From Methanobacteriota archaeon (GTDB taxonomy: Archaea; Thermoplasmatota; Thermoplasmata; SG8-5; JACRNV01), in NCBI GenBank assembly GCA_016214785.1, contig JACRNV010000005.1, positions 81,686-145,685 of the forward strand: a stretch of 64,000 nt of DNA, written 5' to 3'. This document shows, piece by piece, positions 34,947 through 42,633 of the stretch; within the stretch, counting starts at the first letter, position 1, and each line of letters starts with the position of its first letter. Made by a program: the position numbers and the translations under genes. A model generated the notes under the pieces. It did no database searches, was not told the origin of the DNA, and saw nothing but the letters and a program-made list of their open reading frames with translations.

Positions 34947-35966
34947 TCACTTGCCCTCGTATATCGTCAGCTCGCGCTCGACCATCTTCAGGTCCTTCTC
35001 CTCGAGCGTGAGGGGGCTCAGCGGCACAATCAGGACAGCGCCCTTGACGGATATGAGCTCGTTGACGAGCTGTATGAACTTCAGCACTGACTGGTAGGTG
35101 TTGTGCGAAATGAGGTACTCGAGCCCGGCAAGTATGACGATGCCCCTCTCGCTGCGCCTCATGAAGTTCTCTATGTTGTAGTAGAGGCCGGAGAGGTTCT
35201 GCGGCGCGACGGTCGCCTCCCCCTCGGTCGTCGAGAGCCAGATGACCGGCGTCTTCTCGAACCCATAGCGCTTCCTGACCTTCGCCGGGAAGTCCCTCGT
35301 GACGCAGAGGCCCTGGAAGCCGTGCTTGACGTGCTCTGCGAAGATCTCGTAGCTGCGCTCCCCGGTCTCGTCCTTGATCAGGTAGCCAGTGCCTGAATCG
35401 AGGGCCTGCAGTCCCGTCTTCTTCACGATGATATCGTCCTTGGCCTCTTCAGACCACTTGTATATCTCGGGGGCAAGGACGGCCTCTCCAACGCCGACTT
35501 CGTACTCGGGCCTTATTTCCGCCGATTGCGCGAGCCTGTGCACGCACCTCTTGTCCCCCTTCGCCATGCAGCTCTCCTCGGTGGCCGTGAAGCGCCTGTC
35601 TAGCAGCGCGGAGAGCACCCCGGAGAGGTATCCGCTAGTGAAATGGCACGCCGGGACCGTGGTCTTGGCGATGGAGTTCGCCTCGACCGAGTCCTCGAAG
35701 CTGATTGTGACCTCGGATGGCAGGATGTCCATCTTGTCGACCCTGCCCAGGCCCGTCTCGATGAGCACGCCAGGCAAAAGGTCCCTGAGTTCCTCGGTGT
35801 CCTTGCACCTTATGTCGATGCTCTGCACCAGCCCCTCGCCGCACCTGAAGCCGTAGCGCTCTATCGTCTCGTGGGACGCCTTCTCCCCGACGAGTATCTG
35901 CAGCTCGTCCCCCAGGTTCTTGAGCGCGTTGCCGGACATGACGAAGAAGCTGATGTTCTCGGGCAT
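34947..35966 (-). CDS. V4R + DUF835 signalling protein
   Basis: 339 residues from ATG 35966. The first 165 residues hold a V4R-type small-molecule-binding domain, ending in the cysteine motif TEESCMAKGDKRCVHRLA. Residues about 200-330 match DUF835, with RSERGIVILAGLEYLISHNTYQSVLKFIQLVNEL; this fold is related to P-loop regulators but has no Walker A. V4R domains often bind hydrocarbons or other ligands. The start overlaps the stop of a Rab-like GTPase gene, and it ends a three-gene operon. Confidence 0.82.
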   Translation of the reverse strand: MPENISFFVMSGNALKNLGDELQILVGEKASHETIERYGFRCGEGLVQSIDIRCKDTEELRDLLPGVLIETGLGRVDKMDILPSEVTISFEDSVEANSIAKTTVPACHFTSGYLSGVLSALLDRRFTATEESCMAKGDKRCVHRLAQSAEIRPEYEVGVGEAVLAPEIYKWSEEAKDDIIVKKTGLQALDSGTGYLIKDETGERSYEIFAEHVKHGFQGLCVTRDFPAKVRKRYGFEKTPVIWLSTTEGEATVAPQNLSGLYYNIENFMRRSERGIVILAGLEYLISHNTYQSVLKFIQLVNELISVKGAVLIVPLSPLTLEEKDLKMVERELTIYEGK

Positions 35967-36505
35967 TACTGGGACCTCCGCATGCCCTCGAGGATGGCGT
36001 TGCTCATGCTCAGGAACGCCTCCTCGACGTTCGCGCCGGTCTTCGCGCTCGTGAGCAAGTACCTTGCGCAATTGCCATCGGAGAGCTTCTGCAGGTCGGC
36101 ATCGCTGACCGCCCTCCTGTCGGCGAGGTCGGATTTGTTCCCGAGGAATATGATCGGCGTATCTGGGCTGACGCTCCTGAAGACGCGCAACCACTCGTTC
36201 GCGCCCTCGAACGTCTCGCGGCGCGTGACGTCGCAGACGACGAACGCGCCCGCCGCGCCCTGGTAGTAGCTGGAGTGGAGGTTGTCGTGGACCCTCTGGC
36301 CGAGGATGTCCCACATCATCAGGATGAGCTCGTAGTCCTGTCCTCCCACGTCGAGCCTGAGCTCTTTCTTGGTGACTTTGGTCCCGAACGTCATGATGTA
36401 CTTGTCGTCGAAGGAATCGAAGACGAACTTGCGGATGAGCGATGTCTTGCCCACGGCCCCGTCGCCTAGGAGGCAGACCTTCTTCATTATCTTCTTTGGC
36501 TCCAT
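35966..36505 (-). CDS. Rab/Ras-like small GTPase 1
   Basis: 179 residues, a complete small GTPase. G1 is GDGAVGKTS, the switch I Thr lies in TFGTKVTKK, G3 is WDILGQ (keeping the catalytic Gln), G4 is NKSD and G5 is TSAKTG. No C-terminal prenylation motif is present. It sits between a second GTPase and a V4R/DUF835 protein with near-zero gaps. Archaeal relatives are common in Thermoplasmatota and Asgard lineages; their partners are mostly unknown. Confidence 0.92.
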   Translation of the reverse strand: MEPKKIMKKVCLLGDGAVGKTSLIRKFVFDSFDDKYIMTFGTKVTKKELRLDVGGQDYELILMMWDILGQRVHDNLHSSYYQGAAGAFVVCDVTRRETFEGANEWLRVFRSVSPDTPIIFLGNKSDLADRRAVSDADLQKLSDGNCARYLLTSAKTGANVEEAFLSMSNAILEGMRRSQ

Positions 36506-36509
36506 GGCA

Positions 36510-37328
36510 TCACCCCTCGACCTTTTCCACGACGAGCCTGCGCTTCACCATCCGCGCCCTTGCCTCATGCTCCGTCTTCACTCCCTTCTCGGCCTCGGCC
36601 AGGTACTCGATGGCCTTCAGCACGCCGGCTTTCGTCGGCGCGTTGATGTCCACGCCCGCGCGGCCGAACTGCTGGCGCACGATGGCCATGGCCGTCTCCT
36701 CGTCGTTGTAACCCTTGCAGAAGTCGGAGATGATGAAATCCGTTGCGTCGATGAGCGTTTTGATCTCAGCGGCTTGCGTGCTCCCCTGCCCGGCCTCGGG
36801 CCTGGCTTCGGCCCTGCAGACGCTCTCCCCGAGGGCGCCGAAGGCCGCCTCGACGTTCTCGCCCGTCTTGGCGCTGCAGCGGAAGTACGGCGCGCCGAAC
36901 TTGGTGGCGAAGGCCTTCAGCTCCCCCTCGGACACCTGGAACTGGTCCTTCAGGTCGCACTTGTTGCCCACGAGTACCAGGGGGACATTGCCCGCGACCT
37001 GCGAGAGGTTCGGGCACCAGTACTCCTCGAGGCTCTTCAGCGTCTCCTTGCGCGTGAGGTCGCAGACGACTAGCGCGCCCTCCGAGCCCTTGTACGAGCT
37101 GGACTGGATGCTCGAGTAGCCCTTCTGGCCGAGGACGTCCCATATCATGAGCGTGAGCTCCGCGTTCTGCGGCTTCATCTCGAGGACCTTCTTCGTCACC
37201 TTGGTGCCGATGGTCGTGATGTACTTGTCGTCGAACCTGTCCATGACGTACTTGCGGATGAGCGAGGTCTTGCCCACAGCCCCGTCCCCTAAGAGGAGGA
37301 CCTTGCGCTTTATCTTCCTGACTTCCAT
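36510..37328 (-). CDS. Rab/Ras-like small GTPase 2 with C-terminal extension
   Basis: 272 residues from ATG 37328. The G domain (about 1-170) has GDGAVGKTS, TIGTKVTKK, WDVLGQ, NKCD and CSAKTG, and is very similar to GTPase 1. A linker and an additional domain of about 90 residues follow (from IKTLIDATDFIISDFCKGYN to the end), helical, unrecognised. The C-terminus is charged, with no lipid motif. It heads the operon. The two GTPases look like a duplicated pair that diverged by gain or loss of this extension. Confidence 0.9.
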   Translation of the reverse strand: MEVRKIKRKVLLLGDGAVGKTSLIRKYVMDRFDDKYITTIGTKVTKKVLEMKPQNAELTLMIWDVLGQKGYSSIQSSSYKGSEGALVVCDLTRKETLKSLEEYWCPNLSQVAGNVPLVLVGNKCDLKDQFQVSEGELKAFATKFGAPYFRCSAKTGENVEAAFGALGESVCRAEARPEAGQGSTQAAEIKTLIDATDFIISDFCKGYNDEETAMAIVRQQFGRAGVDINAPTKAGVLKAIEYLAEAEKGVKTEHEARARMVKRRLVVEKVEG

Positions 37329-37418
37329 GAACCTTACCCTGATTGTGCAAGGTATTGCGCATGGGTTTAATATCGTTTCTGTGAAAGGGTTAGATATCCA
37401 GTCGGCATATCGCCCTAC

Positions 37419-38228
37419 ATGGGCGGTTCCGTCAAGGAGGATCTCGCATCGCTGGGCATCAGGCCGTCGAAGCGCTTCGGCCAGCACTTCCTCGTCGACG
37501 AGAGCGTGGCGCACCGGCAGGTCTATTACGCGAAGCTGTCCAAGTCCGATACCGTGCTGGAGATAGGCCCGGGCCTCGGAACCCTCACGAGGCTCATCGC
37601 GCCCAAGGCCGGCAGGCTCGTCGCCATCGAAAGCGACAGGAGGCTCTGCGGCCACCTGTCGGGCAAGGTCGATGCTGAGATAATCTGCGGCGACGCGCTC
37701 GATGTCCCGTTCCCGGAGTTCAACAAGGTCGTGGCCAACCTGCCGTACTCCATCTCGTCGCCGATAACCTTCAAGCTCCTGGAGCACGACTTCGAGGTCG
37801 GGATACTGATGTACCAGCTCGAGTTCGCGGAGAGGATGGTCGCGCGGCCGGGGACGAAGGACTACTCGCGCCTTTCGGTGATGGCTCAGCACCGCGCCGC
37901 CATCGAGTTCATGGAGAAGGTCCCAAGGACCGCGTTCCACCCGCAGCCCGCCGTCGATTCGGCGATAATCAAGGTCGCGCCGCGCAAGCCCGGTTACGAG
38001 GTCGCGGACGAGCGAGCGTTCGAAGCCATTGTGCGCGTGCTCTTCTCGCACAGGCGCAAGAAGATAAGGACGACGATGTGCCTGTGCTCGCGCGAGCTCA
38101 GGGTTTCAAAGGAGACGGCGGAGAGAGTGGCCGAGGAGTCTGGCTACGCCGACGCTCGGGTGGAAACGCTCGAGCCGTCCGAGCTGGCCGCGCTGTCAAA
38201 CCTCCTGCACGAGGCGCGGTCGGGCTAG
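37419..38228 (+). CDS. rsmA: 16S rRNA dimethyladenosine transferase (KsgA/Dim1)
   Basis: 269 residues. The family motifs are RFGQHFLVDESV, the SAM motif LEIGPGLGTLT, the acidic VAIESDRRLC, the catalytic VANLPYSISSP (NLPY), and the C-terminal FSHRRKKIRT. It dimethylates the two adjacent adenosines in the 3'-terminal helix of 16S rRNA during small-subunit maturation. Length is standard for archaeal members. It is divergent from the GTPase operon, with a TTTAATATC box about 55 nt upstream. Confidence 0.95.
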   Translation: MGGSVKEDLASLGIRPSKRFGQHFLVDESVAHRQVYYAKLSKSDTVLEIGPGLGTLTRLIAPKAGRLVAIESDRRLCGHLSGKVDAEIICGDALDVPFPEFNKVVANLPYSISSPITFKLLEHDFEVGILMYQLEFAERMVARPGTKDYSRLSVMAQHRAAIEFMEKVPRTAFHPQPAVDSAIIKVAPRKPGYEVADERAFEAIVRVLFSHRRKKIRTTMCLCSRELRVSKETAERVAEESGYADARVETLEPSELAALSNLLHEARSG

Positions 38229-38241
38229 GCGCGCCGCTCGA

Positions 38242-38583
38242 CTACTGCGCGGGCTGACCGGCCTTAGACCTCACGCCCATCCATGAAGATATCGCCAGCA
38301 TCGCGAGCCAGATCATGGCACAGGCAACGGTCATGGCAACGCCTATGGTCGCCATCTCCTGCAGCATCACCATAGTTTCCGATGCGCTTCCCATTGCCGT
38401 CAGGAACGGGAAGTACGGCACAATCTCTTGATGCGCGATGTGTTCCAGTGCCAATCCAGCGGTCCCGCCCCATAGCAGCATGTTCAGCCAGTTGATGTGA
38501 TACTTGGCCGGTATCTTGTTCCTCAGACCCGTCGTTCCTATCCCCAGTGCCATCGGCACCAGAAAGCATGCCATTTTTTTCAC
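38242..38583 (-). CDS. Small membrane protein B beside nikR
   Basis: 113 residues with three hydrophobic segments. It is a paralogue of the gene just upstream: PAKYHINWLNMLLWGGTAGL and the following LEHIAHQE align with the partner's PKKYRMDLLGVMLWGLTAMI and VDHILGYEG. The conserved acidic-His-Ile in the middle helix is a possible metal or proton site. It begins within the partner's stop (ATGA). No family is recognised. Its neighbour nikR is divergent, so nickel control is a reasonable guess. Confidence 0.68.
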   Translation of the reverse strand: MKKMACFLVPMALGIGTTGLRNKIPAKYHINWLNMLLWGGTAGLALEHIAHQEIVPYFPFLTAMGSASETMVMLQEMATIGVAMTVACAMIWLAMLAISSWMGVRSKAGQPAQ

Positions 38584-38870
38584 CCCTTCGCTAGATTCAT
38601 TTTATACCTTGTGAATGCCAGATACGCGGCCCAAATCGCGATGACCGGAACGAGCATGAGAATCCCAAGCAGCACGCCGTTAGCGACGAGCCCGTCAGTC
38701 TCCATCTCCAGGAATGCGCCCCCCTCGTAGCCGAGGATGTGGTCCACCAGTATCATTGCCGTCAGCCCCCACAGCATCACGCCGAGCAGGTCCATCCTGT
38801 ACTTCTTCGGGGCGAAACGCCACGCCGCCGTCGCCGCAACCGCGGCGACGAGAGAGGTCACGAGCCACAT
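38580..38870 (-). CDS. Small membrane protein A beside nikR
   Basis: 96 residues from ATG 38870 (MWLVTSLVAAVAATAAWRFA); the frame is open for 26 more codons upstream, towards nikR. Three membrane helices are predicted at about 2-20, 27-47 and 63-87. It is paralogous to the next gene, and both share the KY-x5-L-x2-MLWG-x-TA-x6-(D/E)HI pattern. The pair probably forms a heteromer. The promoter lies in the 84-bp gap shared with nikR. Confidence 0.68.
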   Translation of the reverse strand: MWLVTSLVAAVAATAAWRFAPKKYRMDLLGVMLWGLTAMILVDHILGYEGGAFLEMETDGLVANGVLLGILMLVPVIAIWAAYLAFTRYKMNLAKG

Positions 38871-38941
38871 GAGCTTCACATCTTCTGGGCGGCAAATGGC
38901 CGGAGAGTATATGAAGCTGCCGTAGCAACTTTTTAATATTC

Positions 38942-38970
38942 GTAGCACGCTCGATGCCCGGGAGTGCTAC
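38942..38970 (+). promoter_or_regulatory. Putative NikR operator over nikR start
   Basis: GTAGCAC at 38942-38948 and GTGCTAC at 38964-38970 form a perfect inverted repeat with a 15-bp gap and 22-bp centre spacing. This is the spacing of the GTATGA-N16-TCATAC site of E. coli NikR. A further direct half-site, CGTAGCA, lies 20 bp upstream at 38921. The repeat spans the nikR ATG (38954) and the expected start of its near-leaderless transcript; box A is TTTTTAATATT, just upstream. Confidence 0.6.
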
Positions 38971-39379
38971 CACGGCCATTGAAAGGGTGGGTATCTCGTT
39001 CGAGCCGGAGCTGCTGTCGAGGTTCGACGGGCTTGTTGAATCGCGGGGTTACGCGAGCAGGTCCGAAGCCATTCGCGACCTCGTGAGGGAGGAGCTCCTG
39101 CGCAGCGAGGTGAGCGCCGGGATAGGGGAAGTTGTCGGCACCCTCACGATACTCTACGACCACGAGCGCGGGGACGTCACCCACAGGCTCCTGCACATGC
39201 AGCACGACCACCACGCGCGGGTCCTCTCGACCCTGCACGTGCACGTGGACGAGCGCAACTGCCTCGAAGTGCTAGTCCTGCGCGGGGGCGCGAGGGAGGT
39301 CAAGAGGCTCGCGGAGGCCATAAGGGCGATAAAGGGCGTCCTTTACGGCCAGCTGGTGACGTCGAAGCCTTCCCTCTAA
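38954..39379 (+). CDS. nikR: Nickel-responsive regulator NikR
   Basis: 141 residues. The N-terminal ribbon-helix-helix (IERVGISFEPELLSRFDGL, then YASRSEAIRDLVRE) binds DNA. The C-terminal ACT-like domain has the high-affinity nickel ligands His84, His95, His97 and Cys103, with exactly the 11-2-6 spacing of E. coli NikR (76, 87, 89, 95). It senses Ni2+ as a tetramer and usually represses nickel uptake. A putative operator overlaps its own start. Confidence 0.95.
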   Translation: MPGSATTAIERVGISFEPELLSRFDGLVESRGYASRSEAIRDLVREELLRSEVSAGIGEVVGTLTILYDHERGDVTHRLLHMQHDHHARVLSTLHVHVDERNCLEVLVLRGGAREVKRLAEAIRAIKGVLYGQLVTSKPSL

Positions 39380-39415
39380 ATGGTGGTCCCTGCACTCCAG
39401 AAAAGATTCCCAGCC

Positions 39416-39766
39416 TTACTTCCCGGTGCCGCTGTGGCATCTGCAAAGCTTCGACCTCGCCCTCTCGGACAGCATCGAGGGGGCCCATTCCCCGTCCCTA
39501 TCGACATCTATCTCGACAGACTCGACCCCCGAAATAGCTATGACCGCGTCGTAGATGCCCTGGGCTATCGTCGGGTTGAATGGGCAGTGCCTCGATGCGA
39601 AAAGGACGCGCAGGCGGACGTTCCCGCCCTCAATCTCGACAGAGCGCACGATCCCCATGTCGGCGACGCTGAGCCCTACCTCCATGTCCCGGCACTCGCC
39701 GAGGGCGTCCATGACCTTCTTTTCCGTGGCCTTGCCAGGAGGCATGAATCCCTCAAGCGGGAGCAT
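39416..39766 (-). CDS. DUF59/MIP18-family protein
   Basis: 116 residues. The fold pattern TEKKVMDALGECRDMEVGLSVADMGIVRSVEI, then RVLFASRHCPFNPTIAQGIYDAVIAISGVESVEIDV, is that of the DUF59 (MIP18/PaaD/SufT) family. These proteins act in iron-sulfur cluster assembly or carrier steps. The cysteine in RHCPFNP is at the usual place, and CRCHSGTGK at the end adds two more. It lies 34 bp downstream of the HTH_10 regulator on the same strand. Confidence 0.8.
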   Translation of the reverse strand: MLPLEGFMPPGKATEKKVMDALGECRDMEVGLSVADMGIVRSVEIEGGNVRLRVLFASRHCPFNPTIAQGIYDAVIAISGVESVEIDVDRDGEWAPSMLSERARSKLCRCHSGTGK

Positions 39767-39800
39767 ATAATAGGCATTGCCCCTAAAAGATTCGAAACGC

Positions 39801-40445
39801 CTATTCTGGCGTTTCGTTCTTCTCGAAGTACTTCTCTATGATCTTGCGCTGCCCGCGCCTTAGTATCTCGGAGAGCGTGGCTGTCGAGACCTGAAACATC
39901 TCGGACAGTTCTTTGATACCCACGCGCTTGGGGAAGTCGTAGTACCCGCGCTTGAAAGCCGTCTGGATCATCTGCTCCTGCTTCTCCGTGAGCATCTCCT
40001 CGTCCCTGATGTTCGCTATCCGGATGAGGTTCACCTCGTCCCACTCCTTCTTCATCGTCCAGACGAGGTCCTGCACGGCCTTCCTGTCGCTGAAGATGAT
40101 CTTGATGTTCACGAAGCCTTCCTTGGTGCTCGTGCAGGAGACGGGGAAGCAGTCGCACGACTCCAGGGCCTTGCATCCCATGCACTCCCTCAGGGTGACT
40201 ATGGCGAAGAGCCTGTCGCCGTCGAGCCCCTCGATCTCGACGTCCTTGACGTTCCTGTGGGCCTTGATTGCCGCGAGGACATCCTTCTGGTCGGCGCCAT
40301 GCGTCTTTATCTCCACGAGCTCCTTCTCCGAATGGTCGGGGGCCTTTATCCGGTCGATCATCCGGATGCCGATGGGCATGGCCTTGGTGATCTGGCTCTT
40401 CCAGTTCTTGTCCGACCTCGCGGAGATAACGGCTTCCATTATCAT
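39801..40445 (-). CDS. Bat-like HTH_10 transcriptional regulator
   Basis: 214 residues from ATG 40445. The C-terminal HTH_10 domain (about 155-210) reads LTEKQEQMIQTAFKRGYYDFP, then RVGIKELSEMFQVSTATLSEILRRGQRKI, the bacterio-opsin-activator-type helix-turn-helix. The N-terminal part (about 20-130) is an ACT-like sensor fold with a cysteine cluster (ECMGCKALESCDCFPVSC), which may bind a metal or Fe-S cluster or sense redox state. Such regulators are widespread in euryarchaea. Confidence 0.85.
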   Translation of the reverse strand: MIMEAVISARSDKNWKSQITKAMPIGIRMIDRIKAPDHSEKELVEIKTHGADQKDVLAAIKAHRNVKDVEIEGLDGDRLFAIVTLRECMGCKALESCDCFPVSCTSTKEGFVNIKIIFSDRKAVQDLVWTMKKEWDEVNLIRIANIRDEEMLTEKQEQMIQTAFKRGYYDFPKRVGIKELSEMFQVSTATLSEILRRGQRKIIEKYFEKNETPE

Positions 40446-40562
40446 TTGAACTTCAAAAGCCCATTTCCGTCTATATATATAATCTTGTTGTCCACCACCC
40501 CAGGCGCACGTCTGAAGCTGGCATACGAAAGGATTATCTATCCCGCGCCATCTTACCTCATT

Positions 40563-41429
40563 GTGCAGAAAAAGAAGCGCTCGGAGTCCGAAAGCGCGGA
40601 GCTGAGGTACCGCGGCATCCTGGACAAGAGGGACGAGTTCAACAACATCGCCGTCCAGTTCAGGGACGCTAGGAACCAGCTCAACGACCAGAGGCATGAG
40701 AGGCTCGACGAGCTGCGGAAGATGAAGGAGGAGCGCGGCGCCGTCGTCAAGAAGCTCCGCGAGCACAAGGCCAGGCGCGACGCGTACCAGAAGAAGTTCA
40801 AGGAGCTCCTGGCCTACAAGCGCAACAAGAGGAAGGACATCCGCACCGGGCTCCCTCACGAGATAAAGTCGATCAAGACCGAGGTCGAGAAGCTCGACAT
40901 GAAGCAGCAGACCGTCCCCCTCCCGATCCCGGAGGAGAACAAGCTCATCGACGAGATAAGGCTGAAGGTCAAGGGCGTCAAGGAGCTGGAGAAGAAGGCC
41001 GCGCAGCAGGAGACCATCAAAATCCAGGTCGACGACATCGACAAGACGCTGACCGACCTGAAGGAGATGGCCGACGAGGAGCACAAGAAGGTCGTCGAGT
41101 TTTCCACCCAGGCGGACGAGCTGCGCTCCAGGCAGGACGAGGCCTTCAAGGAGATCACCCACCTCATCATCGAGGGCAAGAAGAACCACGAGTCGTACCT
41201 CGCGGCGCGGGAGAAGGCCAACGAATATCACACGAAGGCCATGGAGATGCGCGAGAAGATCATGGCTTCCAAGCGAGAGGCCCGCGACGAGGCGCGCGCC
41301 GCCCGCAGGGAGGTCGATGAAGCGAACAGGGCCGCGCGCAGGGCGCTGCTCGAGCCGAGCAAGCTCGACGAGGCCGCGGAGCAGTCGCTGAAAGAGCTAC
41401 TCAAGAAAGGCAAGGTCGAGATCGGATGA
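40563..41429 (+). CDS. Archaeal coiled-coil protein (COG1340-like)
   Basis: 288 residues from GTG 40563. Almost the entire length is highly charged coiled coil (KKRSESESAELRYRGILDKR onward to EAARRAL-type heptads near the C-terminus). It matches the archaeal group of phosphoserine-phosphatase-misnamed coiled-coil proteins. No enzymatic motif. Function unknown, possibly structural. Its stop overlaps the start of the nucleotidyltransferase gene (ATGA). Confidence 0.8.
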   Translation: MQKKKRSESESAELRYRGILDKRDEFNNIAVQFRDARNQLNDQRHERLDELRKMKEERGAVVKKLREHKARRDAYQKKFKELLAYKRNKRKDIRTGLPHEIKSIKTEVEKLDMKQQTVPLPIPEENKLIDEIRLKVKGVKELEKKAAQQETIKIQVDDIDKTLTDLKEMADEEHKKVVEFSTQADELRSRQDEAFKEITHLIIEGKKNHESYLAAREKANEYHTKAMEMREKIMASKREARDEARAARREVDEANRAARRALLEPSKLDEAAEQSLKELLKKGKVEIG

Positions 41430-42523
41430 ACGAGGCGGTGATTCTCGCCGGCGGGGTCGGCAAGAGGCTCAAGCCGCTCACCGAGCACAGGCCCAAGCCG
41501 CTCATCCCCGTGGCCGGGAGGCCGTGCATCGATTATGTGATACGCTCCCTCGTCACCGCCAACGTCAAGAAGGTCATAATCACAACCAGCTACCTCTCGG
41601 ACAAGGTCATAAAGCGCATCGGGGACGGCGCGCCATACGGCGCACACATCCTCTACTCCTTTGAGGGTACGCCCATGGGCACGGCCGGGGCGGTGAAGAA
41701 GGTCGAGGGGTTCATCACCGGCGTCTTCATAGTCGCGAGCGGCGACGTGCTTGCTGACGTGGATATCTCCCAGCTCATCGCGTTCCACCACGAGAAGGGC
41801 GCTGACGTGACGCTCGCGCTGACGAAGGTAGAAGACCCGACGCAGTTCGGCATCGTGGAGATGGACGAGAGCGGCAGGATAAAGCGCTTCGCCGAGAAGC
41901 CCAAGAAGGAGGATGTATTCTCGAACCTCATCAACGCCGGCATCTACGTGATTTCCCGGGGGGTGCTGGATGAGATACCGTCCAAGGAAACCTTCGACTT
42001 CTCCAAGAACCTCTTCCCGAAGCTGCTGGCCTCGGGCTTTGCCTTGTACGGTAAGGTGCTCGACGGCCTGTGGCGCGACATAGGGCACCCGCAAGACCTT
42101 TTACAGGCCAATCTCGACGTGGTGGAGCGCGAGGGCGCGCAGCTGAACATCGACGGCGTGAGGTGCACGGGGAAGGTCATACTCGGCAAGGAGGTGACGA
42201 TAGAGCGCGGCGTGCGCATCGTCGGGCCCGCGTACATCGCGGACAAGGCGCACATCGGCCGCGGCTCGCTCATAGACCGCGCGTGCATCTACGACCGCGT
42301 CGTCGTGGACCGGGGGGCGACGGTGCGCAAGAGCATCATCCTCGACGGCACCAAGATAGGGTGGCAGAGCGAGGTCGACGAGAGCGTCGTGGGCTTCAAC
42401 TGCACGATCGAGGAGGACGTGAGGCTCATGCGCAGCGTCCTGGGGGACAACATCCAGATAAACATACACTCAAGGCTGACGGACGCGAACATCGCGCCAC
42501 CGGAGACGAACGGGGATAGATAG
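41426..42523 (+). CDS. NDP-sugar pyrophosphorylase with left-handed beta-helix
   Basis: 365 residues. The N-terminal nucleotidyltransferase fold shows VILAGGVGKRLKPLTEHRPKPLIPV, the signature loop and Lys, and the GDVLADVD metal site. The C-terminal quarter has hexapeptide-like repeats (ITLGKEVTIERGVRI-type, GRGSLIDRACIYDRV), which form a left-handed beta-helix. It makes a nucleotide sugar from NTP and a sugar 1-phosphate; mannose-1-phosphate guanylyl- or glucose-1-phosphate thymidylyltransferase activity cannot be told apart here. It probably serves surface glycan or N-glycan synthesis. Confidence 0.88.
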   Translation: MNEAVILAGGVGKRLKPLTEHRPKPLIPVAGRPCIDYVIRSLVTANVKKVIITTSYLSDKVIKRIGDGAPYGAHILYSFEGTPMGTAGAVKKVEGFITGVFIVASGDVLADVDISQLIAFHHEKGADVTLALTKVEDPTQFGIVEMDESGRIKRFAEKPKKEDVFSNLINAGIYVISRGVLDEIPSKETFDFSKNLFPKLLASGFALYGKVLDGLWRDIGHPQDLLQANLDVVEREGAQLNIDGVRCTGKVILGKEVTIERGVRIVGPAYIADKAHIGRGSLIDRACIYDRVVVDRGATVRKSIILDGTKIGWQSEVDESVVGFNCTIEEDVRLMRSVLGDNIQINIHSRLTDANIAPPETNGDR

Positions 42524-42591
42524 GTGAACCCCTGAGTGCAATAATTGCTATTTGAACATATGCTCGACATCTGCCGATTCTCGTCGCAAAC

Positions 42592-42600
42592 CTTTTTATC
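42592..42600 (+). promoter_or_regulatory. Box A of the mevalonate operon
   Basis: CTTTTTATC lies about 38 nt before the mevalonate kinase ATG at 42634. A start near 42622 would leave a short leader with the Shine-Dalgarno GAGAGGT at 42621-42627. No other promoter-like gap exists down to 48184, so the six following genes can form one transcript. Confidence 0.55.
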
Positions 42601-42633
42601 AGCGCGGCAAATACGGCGTTGAGAGGTTGTCTC

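Noticed and set aside
36510..38051. GTPase 2 with a 241-residue N-terminal extension
   Set aside because: The extension is antisense to rsmA; ATG 37328 gives the normal small-GTPase N-terminus.
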